DNA from: Luteolibacter ambystomatis
GTDB taxonomy: Bacteria > Verrucomicrobiota > Verrucomicrobiia > Verrucomicrobiales > Akkermansiaceae
Assembly: GCF_018137965.1 (NCBI RefSeq)
Contig: NZ_CP073100.1
Location: forward strand, 1,302,001 to 1,366,000
Reading direction: 5' to 3'
DNA length: 64,000 nt
Shown here: positions 22,801 through 28,823 of the stretch, piece by piece
How positions within the stretch are numbered: the stretch's first letter is position 1
Layout: each line of letters opens with the position of its first letter
Made by a program: the position numbers and the translations under genes
The notes under the pieces: model-generated
The model's input: the letters and a program-made list of their open reading frames with translations, nothing else
What the model was told of the DNA's origin: nothing
Database searches by the model: none

Positions 22801-23298
22801 GAGCTTCTTGCCAGGCTTGGATCGGGTGTCGAGGTCCCACGGCATAGGGAGACCGGGAAGCAAGGGGGCGATGTCGGTTTGCTTTCCAGCAGCGAGGTCA
22901 CTTTCTCGGCGGTATCCCTGAGGTGAAAGCACCTCTAGTGCAGTCCAAGCTTCCAAGATATGGACTGGCTCGTTGGTCACGGGTGGCTTTGGTCTCGATG
23001 CGACGGTGACTTTGGCTTGCCCCGGGTCATCTCCTTCGGGCCCCGAACGAGGCCCGCTCGAATCGTGGGCCGAATTCATTTCGCGATCTTGTGCAGGTGC
23101 TGTCGTCTGTTGTGCGACAGGTGGGTTCGTAGCGGCTAGCTGGCGTTCCAACGACTTTCGCAACCGGTCGGCTGCCGATGTAGTGCGGAAACCCAATTCG
23201 GCCAGAATCTCCCTGAGCAATGGCAAATTGGTCTCGGCCTCTTGAGCGAGTGCTTCCAATTCCCGTGCAGATTTCTTGAGGAGGGGACGGCTTGTCAT
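19816..23298 (-). CDS. Large UPF1-like SF1 helicase with coiled-coil insertion
   Basis: A 1160-residue protein. Walker A NGPPGTGKTTLL lies near 411, motif II LLVDEGGQATPQ near 884, IVGDPLQIEP follows, and the C-terminal helicase motifs VHTVQGREAATVIF and LLNVAITRAKSALYVVG lie near 1092 and 1131. This is the UPF1/DNA2-like SF1 arrangement. Motif II is DEGG instead of the common DEAG/DEAA. Residues about 600-790 form a long coiled-coil insertion (SEAVKALLSRKEEIHQAL..EREKTLKTQLAKLQSQ). The first 300 residues are unassigned. Large helicases of this kind are frequent in defence islands. It is the main gene between the recombinase cassettes. Confidence 0.8.
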   Translation of the reverse strand: MTSRPLLKKSARELEALAQEAETNLPLLREILAELGFRTTSAADRLRKSLERQLAATNPPVAQQTTAPAQDREMNSAHDSSGPRSGPEGDDPGQAKVTVASRPKPPVTNEPVHILEAWTALEVLSPQGYRRESDLAAGKQTDIAPLLPGLPMPWDLDTRSKPGKKLLFEVVLGTLSLGPAVASLLKVYSDRRPDLPSRSDTAILASIMVDKEGRPFEEESSLVISSFAWGVPVALRGDLTALAAWPAQERLIRRDLHRQLFHRLPSGEIPPLDLPTILNAFRFLVARLNLDGQETREPHFAIRRYEFFASKLPSEPSCILNSFFLRDLELARGLSAAGKAPETLKLYLGQSVPPIRKNLLDDQKALRGILAPQNTPPGRWPSAGGHALAVLQQAAVNGTFGRSESGSILAVNGPPGTGKTTLLRDIVAARIVERAEAMVGYDDPAQAFKATSQSVQRKGANLTFHRLDPSLRGLEMVVASSNNRAVENVSAELPTMAAMGQHVPEARYFPSVANHVLGGENWGVIAAVLGNSSNRFNFSERFWRDEEKGLSTYLNHAAGTPQVVHEKDASGVLRTRTREVVLSESPPQGRQEARQRWAAARKEFLSASEAVKALLSRKEEIHQALTEIPLNVARLDALQRQCRSAEAESRSAESRRQQSAAEHLHSVEEHQVSDRQLSEHRGRRPGWLALIFNLGSAKDWKATQRSLSATRDLTQGKLLEAEKRSQLDSRSAAEAVEREKTLKTQLAKLQSQLEQLLGRVNLAKEGGAVVPDDEYFAWPRDARETASIWFSRDEQVLRDKLFAAAVNLHRAFIDAAADPIRQNLGVFMDSFGTRSFGTSEKDALIEDLWATFFLVVPVVSTTFASMERMFAQVKPGAIGWLLVDEGGQATPQAAVGGLLRARRSVIVGDPLQIEPVVTLPNTLTEEICGQFGISALKFNAPEASAQTLADAASPQCGRFPAGSGWREVGSPLLVHRRCDSPMFEISNSIAYANLMVTAKPPPSVTPPLGISCWINVREASAFDKWSEEEGNEVISLLRRLRSMRVPPDLYVVTPFVIVQDRLRSLIAQSGVLNGWANDANAWPYQNVGTVHTVQGREAATVIFVLGAPSASQKGARSWAGGTPNLLNVAITRAKSALYVVGNRELWAEAGVFRELHNLIG

Positions 23299-23462
23299 TT
23301 CAGGGCGATTTCCTGGGAGGGTATTGAGGGATGGATGGCTCGCTCATTCAAAGTGTTTCGGTATGATCTGCCTAGCCGTTCTTTCCGGGGGCATGTGCTC
23401 CGCCCTGATTATCAGTCACAGATGACCAAGGCGGTAACGAATTATTAATGGGTTTGGTCGCA

Positions 23463-23491
23463 TGATACACTTTGCAAGAGAAGTGTAACAC
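23463..23491 (+). repeat. Recombination-site-like palindrome 2L
   Basis: Arms TGATACACTT / AAGTGTAACA surround the spacer TGCAAGAG. It is identical at 28 of 29 positions to the reverse complement of 24099-24127. It ends just before GGGGGAGGA and the ATG of the recombinase at 23501. Confidence 0.8.
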
Positions 23492-23500
23492 GGGGGAGGA

Positions 23501-24064
23501 ATGGGCGATTCAAGCCACAAAGCATACGACTCCGCGGGAAAGCGGAAGTACCTAACAGAAGCGGAAGGCAGGAGATTCTTGAAAGCGGCCGCCGCGTTGT
23601 CCACGCGTGAGCGGCTGCTATGTGAGTCTCTCTATTTTCTTGGCTGCCGTGTCAGCGAAGCGCTTCAGCTCACCCCAACCTGTGTGGATGTGGGGGAATC
23701 TGTGATCCTGATCCGATGCTTAAAGAAACGTGGGAAGGAGGTCACCCGACGAGTCTTGGTGCCCAAGCGTCTTGCAAAGGAACTGGTGGATCTCGGTGCC
23801 CAGGCCGAAGAGCGCCTTTGGCCGATCTCGCGCATGACAGCTTGGCGGATCGTAAAGAGGGTAATGGCGGTTGCCGGAATCAGTGGCATCCACGCGATGC
23901 CCAAGGGGCTTCGGCATGGATTTGGCGTGCGAGCGGCACTCGCCAAACTGCCACTTCATCTTATCCAGCGGTATATGGGACATTCCTACTCTACAACCAC
24001 AGCCATCTACCTCGACGTAGTGGGAGACGAGGAACGAACCCTCGTTTGTAGGACATGGCGCTGA
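23501..24064 (+). CDS. Minimal tyrosine recombinase, cassette 2
   Basis: A 187-residue paralogue of the recombinase at 18203, with clear similarity along the whole length. Catalytic features are R in LGCRVSEA, K in LKKRGKE, KGLRHGFG (lysine replacing the first histidine of HxLRH), GHSYSTTT and Y in AIYLDV. GGGGGAGGA gives a strong ribosome site. It is flanked by 29-base inverted sites 2L and 2R that differ at one base. The upstream site lies between any external promoter and the ribosome site, so an inversion would disconnect the gene from that promoter. Confidence 0.9.
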   Translation: MGDSSHKAYDSAGKRKYLTEAEGRRFLKAAAALSTRERLLCESLYFLGCRVSEALQLTPTCVDVGESVILIRCLKKRGKEVTRRVLVPKRLAKELVDLGAQAEERLWPISRMTAWRIVKRVMAVAGISGIHAMPKGLRHGFGVRAALAKLPLHLIQRYMGHSYSTTTAIYLDVVGDEERTLVCRTWR

Positions 24065-24098
24065 TCGTTTCTGCTGAGCTGCTTACAGTGTGGATTGC

Positions 24099-24127
24099 GT
24101 GTTACACTTCTCTTGCAAAGTGTAACA
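24099..24127 (+). repeat. Recombination-site-like palindrome 2R
   Basis: Perfect 10-base arms TGTTACACTT / AAGTGTAACA around CTCTTGCA, the reverse complement of the 2L spacer. It lies 35 bases after the recombinase stop. A further half-site-like AAGTGTACAA occurs about 25 bases beyond it. Confidence 0.8.
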
Positions 24128-24217
24128 AGATGGAACCTCAGGTTGATTGACCGTTGAAGTGTACAAGCTTGGCGTGTAGTATGAGGTCCTGTTTGTTCAA
24201 TTGAGGTTGGGGGTTCT

Positions 24218-24625
24218 TTGGCGGAAGAGATTTATAGGAGAATTGGAAGGAACATCCGAGAGCGGCGGCTTGCGATGGGGTGGTCCCTGGAAAAGCTGGC
24301 CGGGACGCTTGGGGTCTCATACCAGCAGTTGCAAAAGTACGAGACTGGCACAAATCGTTTGCCGTCTCACATGCTGGTGATACTCGCTGCAAGGTTCGGA
24401 TGCTCTACCGATGAATTGTGCGGGCTGAGTCGAGAGCCGTTGCCCTTGGAGGCTCTGGGGCTAGTTCGGTGCATCGGGCGCACTGCTTCGGCCGAGCTGA
24501 AGTGCAAGATACTCGGGCTTATCGATGCCGCAGCGATGCTGGCATCGGAGGCTGAGAGAGTAGCCGCCTCCGATGCAGGACAGATCACCTCGGTGGAGCT
24601 GAAAGAACTCCAAGAGATCGGGTGA
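24218..24625 (+). CDS. XRE-family transcriptional regulator
   Basis: The N-terminal half is a Cro/CI-type helix-turn-helix: RIGRNIRERRLAMGWSLEKL then AGTLGVSYQQLQKYETGTNR. The C-terminal half is helical and alanine-rich, a possible dimerisation region. The start is TTG at 24218 with GGGGG four bases upstream. It begins 90 bases after site 2R and ends three bases from the convergent PLD gene. It could control the recombinase cassette or the neighbouring cargo. No inverted operator is obvious before it. Confidence 0.82.
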   Translation: MAEEIYRRIGRNIRERRLAMGWSLEKLAGTLGVSYQQLQKYETGTNRLPSHMLVILAARFGCSTDELCGLSREPLPLEALGLVRCIGRTASAELKCKILGLIDAAAMLASEAERVAASDAGQITSVELKELQEIG

Positions 24626-24628
24626 GAA

Positions 24629-26293
24629 TTATCCCCCGATCCAGAAGTTTATCTCGCGCAAGGCGGTGCTGCCCTCTTTCAGGTAGCCCTTCTGCCACTG
24701 ATCGTTGTCCTTCAAACCATCCCAGCGTTTGCCTGGGGGCTGGATCGAACTCCGAAAGCGCCAGCGGTATTGATTGTAGATCGCCATGATGTTGGCCGCG
24801 TAGGCAGCCGCCAGGCCGGGAGCGCCGCGGATGACGAGGAGGTTCTCGTCATTGGTGCCACTGGCCTTTGGGCCGAGGTTGTGCGAGCCGGTGAAGATGT
24901 ATGGGTTCTTCCCGAAAGGATCCACGATGACTACCTTGCTGTGGACCATTGCGAAGGCCTGAGGAAGCTTCTTCAGCTCACGACGGAACCAGTTGGTTGC
25001 CTTGTCCACTGCTGCCGGTAGGACGACCTCGAAATCGGACTTCTGTTGGTTCTCCGAATCGAAGAGCGTCACCGGATTTGTGGTTGTGCTCGGGTCCTGA
25101 TTGATCGCGCCGCGGATGTAGAGGCGGTTGCCGACGGCGCCTTTGCGGGCGGTCTCGATGATCTTGTTGAGAAGGGTATCTTTCGGACCCGGATTGAACA
25201 TTAGAAAGAGAATCGCCTGCTTGGCATTGACGATGATGTCGCGGGCCTCTTCCAAGTCGACCTGGCCAATTGTCGGGGTGAACCACAAATTGAGCGGGGT
25301 CTTGCCGATCTTCTTCGAGCGGACGGTACTGTTGCTTTCTTTGAGCTCTTCTGGAGTTTCTCCGCCTGCATCCCGCAATCTCTCCCACTGCTGGAAATAT
25401 TCCTTGGCCAGCGCGGGGTTATCAATGAGCAGTGAGTTATTCGCCTGCGTGCAGAGGCCCGTCTTGGTCCAGTTCTGGCTTCCGGTCCAAACCCAGCGCG
25501 GCTTTCCAGAGTTATCGGTGATGACGAGGAATTTGTTGTGCCCCAAGACTCCGGGTTTCAGAATTCGATCATAGAGGTCGATCTTGCCGGTGAGACGCTC
25601 GCGGGCAGGGGCGTTCTGATCGCCGCCCTTTTGTTTGACGCTGCCGTTGGCAAGGACGACGTGCGCGCGCTCACCGAGATTCTCAAGAGCTGCCTCCAAC
25701 TGCTCGTCGTCGAGTTCGTAGAGCGCCGCGTAGACGTCGCGCCCGTCATTGGCGGCTTCGTCTAGAACTTGGAACAGGCGGGCTCCAAGGGGACCGAAAA
25801 GATATTCGCGGAACTTGTCGTTAGGAGTGGAGATTATCTTGGATAGCTTCGTAGCCTTGAGATCTGTATCGGTGATTCCCAGGCGCCGGGAAACCCATTG
25901 GGCTGCTACAATTCCGCGGTTGAAATATGCTTCAATGCCAGGGGCAAACTCGCGGGTCAGCTCGATTTCCTCTGTCCACTCACTCGCGTTGGATGAATCG
26001 ATGCGAAGGGATTCCTTGTTGGGTCCGATCATCGGAAGGACCCGGTAGGCAAGCTTGTCGCCGGGACTGGCCATATAGTCGGTCCACTGGTACTTCTGAA
26101 TCGGCCAGTTGGTGGATGACCTCCGCTCACCGTCTTTGTGAGCCTGGCCCTCAAAGCCAACCCAAGTGCTGACGACCTCCTCGATGCCGTTCCTTCGCCG
26201 CATCAATGCAAATCCGCGGCAATCCTCGATGAAGCCGTCCGGCTTCCAAGCAATGAATACATCGTCGCCATTGTGGTAGACCCTTACTTTCAT
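24629..26293 (-). CDS. Phospholipase D-family protein with two HKD-type motifs
   Basis: A 554-residue protein. Two PLD half-sites are visible: HNKFLVITDNSGKPRWVWTG then SQNWT, and MVHSKVVIVDPFGKNPYIFT followed by GSHNLG. The second is a canonical HxKx4D. In the first the aspartate is one residue later. The N-terminal 120 residues (YHNGDDVFIAWKPDG..) look like a beta-rich domain. No signal peptide is seen. PLD-family enzymes include nucleases and lipases, and the substrate here is open. A non-specific nuclease gene is divergent to it, with element copy 3 between them. A toxin or defence role is possible. Confidence 0.78.
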   Translation of the reverse strand: MKVRVYHNGDDVFIAWKPDGFIEDCRGFALMRRRNGIEEVVSTWVGFEGQAHKDGERRSSTNWPIQKYQWTDYMASPGDKLAYRVLPMIGPNKESLRIDSSNASEWTEEIELTREFAPGIEAYFNRGIVAAQWVSRRLGITDTDLKATKLSKIISTPNDKFREYLFGPLGARLFQVLDEAANDGRDVYAALYELDDEQLEAALENLGERAHVVLANGSVKQKGGDQNAPARERLTGKIDLYDRILKPGVLGHNKFLVITDNSGKPRWVWTGSQNWTKTGLCTQANNSLLIDNPALAKEYFQQWERLRDAGGETPEELKESNSTVRSKKIGKTPLNLWFTPTIGQVDLEEARDIIVNAKQAILFLMFNPGPKDTLLNKIIETARKGAVGNRLYIRGAINQDPSTTTNPVTLFDSENQQKSDFEVVLPAAVDKATNWFRRELKKLPQAFAMVHSKVVIVDPFGKNPYIFTGSHNLGPKASGTNDENLLVIRGAPGLAAAYAANIMAIYNQYRWRFRSSIQPPGKRWDGLKDNDQWQKGYLKEGSTALREINFWIGG

Positions 26294-26465
26294 TTTCGCG
26301 TGCGGTTAGGGAGGAAACAAGATGGGGCAGCTCGATTCTCAAAGATCGGCTAACAACGTCAGGAGTCGTACTAAGGCACCGAGTTGCGGAACTCCAGCTT
26401 CTTCTTGCAGAGAAGTAAAAGTTACAGATGCGACACGGTGGGAAGTCTATGGTGAGTGGGCTGAA

Positions 26466-26485
26466 TTTTACCGCTACCGGTAGCC
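26466..26485 (-). repeat. CTAC-N6-CGGTAAAA element, copy 3
   Basis: On the minus strand: CTAC, CGGTAG, CGGTAAAA. It points to the PLD-family gene, whose start is about 170 bases away. It is the only element in the 300-base divergent intergenic region 26294-26595. Confidence 0.6.
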
Positions 26486-26595
26486 ATGGGAGCTCCAGGG
26501 ATTGGGGTGGGGGGATCCGGTGAAGCCTCAAGCGGGAACAACGGATACGGTCGGATCTTGCGTCGGGGCGGGCCGGCGGGGAGAACTCGTATAGG

Positions 26596-27252
26596 ATGCA
26601 TGCCGACGAGATCCGGAAACCGTGGCTGCTGAACTACACAGCGGTTCAGCGAACCATCGACGACCTTCCTGTGGAGGAGCGTGCAGCGTTCCTTTTGAAG
26701 GAGCTGCCACCATTCTGGGTCGAGGTCTATGAGGAGAATACTGGCAGGGAGGTGGAGCTCTACCGGCTTTCCTCCGGAGAGTTCCAATACATCTACGAGG
26801 ATCACGGTGCACTGGTGGCAAGCGGACGAATCGAAGACGACTCGGTTTCCGAATCTAGGCTTGTTGCAGCGTTTGGGCGCTCCGAGCCTGCGTCGAGTTC
26901 AAGGGCAGGGGACGATTCACGCCTTAAAGGGTGGGTTGGTCCTACTGAGAAGTGTTTTGGGAAGGGATTCGACAAGGGACACTTCATGGCACATTCGATT
27001 GGAGGTGCAGTCGATAGGGCGGAGTTCAACGTCTTCGTTCAATGCAGGAGGCTCAACCGCGGATGGACCGACGATGGGCGGCGGTACCGAAGCATCGAGA
27101 ATTACTGCCAGAGCAACCCAGGCGTTTTCTGTTTCAGCCGACCATTCTACACCGATGTGAGTTCGCGTCCCTCTTGGCTCGAGTTTGGTGTCCTGAGAAT
27201 AGATGGCAGCCTATGGGTAGAGAATTTCGACAATCGTGGTGCAGTAGAGTGA
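26596..27252 (+). CDS. DNA/RNA non-specific endonuclease-like protein
   Basis: A 218-residue protein. The core GFDKGHFMAHSIGGAVDRAE, then FNVFVQCRRLNRGW and YRSIENYC, resembles the DRGH..N..Q..NRG..E pattern of NucA-type beta-beta-alpha-metal nucleases, with DKGH in place of DRGH. The first 110 residues are unassigned. There is no signal peptide. The enzyme would cleave DNA and RNA without sequence preference, so it may be a self-contained toxin or an effector. It is transcribed away from the PLD-family gene. No immunity gene is evident. Confidence 0.65.
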   Translation: MHADEIRKPWLLNYTAVQRTIDDLPVEERAAFLLKELPPFWVEVYEENTGREVELYRLSSGEFQYIYEDHGALVASGRIEDDSVSESRLVAAFGRSEPASSSRAGDDSRLKGWVGPTEKCFGKGFDKGHFMAHSIGGAVDRAEFNVFVQCRRLNRGWTDDGRRYRSIENYCQSNPGVFCFSRPFYTDVSSRPSWLEFGVLRIDGSLWVENFDNRGAVE

Positions 27253-27322
27253 AGGAGAGGCCTCGCTTCGAATCCAACGCCGGCATTAGGTGGGGTCAAG
27301 GACGCGGGATGTAAACGCGAGA

Positions 27323-27350
27323 ACGCCGCCCGGCTTTCGCCGGACGGCGT
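27323..27350 (+). terminator. GC hairpin after the nuclease gene
   Basis: ACGCCGCCCGGC and GCCGGACGGCGT pair with one mismatch around a TTTC loop, 70 bases after the stop. No T-run follows. The remainder of 27253-27619 contains copy 4 of the repeated element and nothing else I can name. Confidence 0.45.
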
Positions 27351-27525
27351 AACCCAATATGCGCTCCAGTCGGGGCAAAACCCAAAGCCCCGATCTGGAA
27401 GACCCGCAAGTTTGGACCACTGGCAGCTTAGTTCTAACGCGACCCCTTGGATCGATGAGTCCCCCGGTTGCCTGTCATTGGGCCAAACTTGCTTTTAAGA
27501 AATATCGCATCGCTACGACCTTCGC

Positions 27526-27545
27526 CACTACTCACAACGGTAAAA
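27526..27545 (+). repeat. CTAC-N6-CGGTAAAA element, copy 4
   Basis: CTAC, TCACAA, CGGTAAAA, about 75 bases before the DUF4238 gene start and reading towards it. Confidence 0.6.
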
Positions 27546-27619
27546 GGTAGGCAGTCGCTAGGAACGTGAATATCGGCATTTGGCTTGTCCGGCCCGGAAG
27601 TTCGGCTAGGAGCAAAAGC

Positions 27620-28537
27620 GTGGGCCAGAAGGAAAACAATCACTACTCTCCGATCGTTGCCAACAAGGCGTGGTGCGACGAAACAAACCACTTCCTTGCC
27701 TACGAAAGGAACATCCATGTGGGTGGGGTGAGTAGTGCGCGCAAGGGCAAGGCACAGTGGGGAAGGGTGAAGAACCTCTACCCGAAGGCGGTTGAGGAAG
27801 CTCTAGACCGGGAGCTGGAAACCAAGATTGGAGAGATCTTCGGACGTCTTCTAACACTCGGTAGCCTAGATGCCGGGCAGAGGAGGCTATGGGCGCAATT
27901 TCTGCGGTCTCAGTTTGTAAGGACGCCGTCCTTCATCCGCTACGAGGAATTTGCTAGAGAAGCATTGTCGCTTTCGGATCGTCCCGCCTGCGACCGAGTT
28001 GGTTGTGAGCATTGCCTGGATCTTCACATGGTTACGGGGAGAGATTGGATGCTGCTGGTCGCTCACGAGGATGACTACTTCGTGCGCACGGATAATCCGG
28101 TCTACACCACGGGGTTCCTGGAGGATCCTGACTCAGTCCTCTACTATCCGCTTGGTCCGAAGGTCTGCTTTGTAGCCTGTTCGATGCCCCAGAACTGGGA
28201 GCCGCTGGCAGGAGCCGCGGTAGAACGAGCAGTTCCTGCCTATGCGCTGGATAAGGGTGGTGCTTTGGTTCTCAATTTCCACTTTTGCCGTTCGTCCGAT
28301 CGAACGTTGATCATCCACCCTGCACATCAGGGCCAGATCAGCGAGGCGATGTTTACCGAGATCCTTGGCCTCTACCCGCAGCCTCCTTTTGATTTGCACC
28401 ACCTTGGAATGGGCGACAAGGAGGCGTTGATGGAGAGCCTCCGCCGGCTGATGTGCGAGGCTGATGGCCGGAACTACTCTAGTTTCGACGCTTCAGAGAT
28501 GGGGCCACGATATTTCCCGCGTAGGGATGATCAATAG
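27620..28537 (+). CDS. DUF4238-family protein
   Basis: I start at GTG 27620 because AGGAG lies seven bases before it. An upstream GTG at 27566 has no ribosome site. The product has 305 residues and opens with GQKENNHYSPIVANKAWCDE, the HYxP..W..F pattern of DUF4238. The middle has SLDAGQRRLWAQFLRSQFVR and a CDRVGCEHC cluster, and FVRTDNPVY follows. The family is of unknown function and often found as isolated accessory genes. The gene is bracketed by two copies of the 20-base element in opposite orientation. Confidence 0.7.
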   Translation: MGQKENNHYSPIVANKAWCDETNHFLAYERNIHVGGVSSARKGKAQWGRVKNLYPKAVEEALDRELETKIGEIFGRLLTLGSLDAGQRRLWAQFLRSQFVRTPSFIRYEEFAREALSLSDRPACDRVGCEHCLDLHMVTGRDWMLLVAHEDDYFVRTDNPVYTTGFLEDPDSVLYYPLGPKVCFVACSMPQNWEPLAGAAVERAVPAYALDKGGALVLNFHFCRSSDRTLIIHPAHQGQISEAMFTEILGLYPQPPFDLHHLGMGDKEALMESLRRLMCEADGRNYSSFDASEMGPRYFPRRDDQ

Positions 28538-28701
28538 AGTGCATTGAGGTAGAGCTTCAGGAAGAGCCTTGGACGGCTTGCATTTCCGGCCAGTTGCTGA
28601 GCGGTGGCCTTCCTCGCGATGGATTTCGTGATGGAGAGGTTCTCGGCAGGACTGTCACAGAACCTCGATCGGATGGGGGCTGGTGGGCGGTGATCCCAGA
28701 G

Positions 28702-28721
28702 TTTTACCGCTGTGAGTAGTG
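28702..28721 (-). repeat. CTAC-N6-CGGTAAAA element, copy 5
   Basis: On the minus strand: CTAC, TCACAG, CGGTAAAA. Unlike the other copies it does not point to an obvious gene start. It faces the 3' end of the DUF4238 gene and lies 100 bases before the metalloprotease gene on the other strand. Confidence 0.6.
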
Positions 28722-28823
28722 GCGACGCAATTGGACCTGGGCCTAGCGTCATGCTCTTGGGCTATTCCTCCAGTCTCGTTTAGGAGCGAGTGGTCCTTTC
28801 CAAAACCACCTAGGTGAAGATAA

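Noticed and set aside
28531..28752. Minus-strand frame containing element copy 5
   Set aside because: The only gene candidate that copy 5 could drive starts upstream of the element itself and has no ribosome site or family resemblance.
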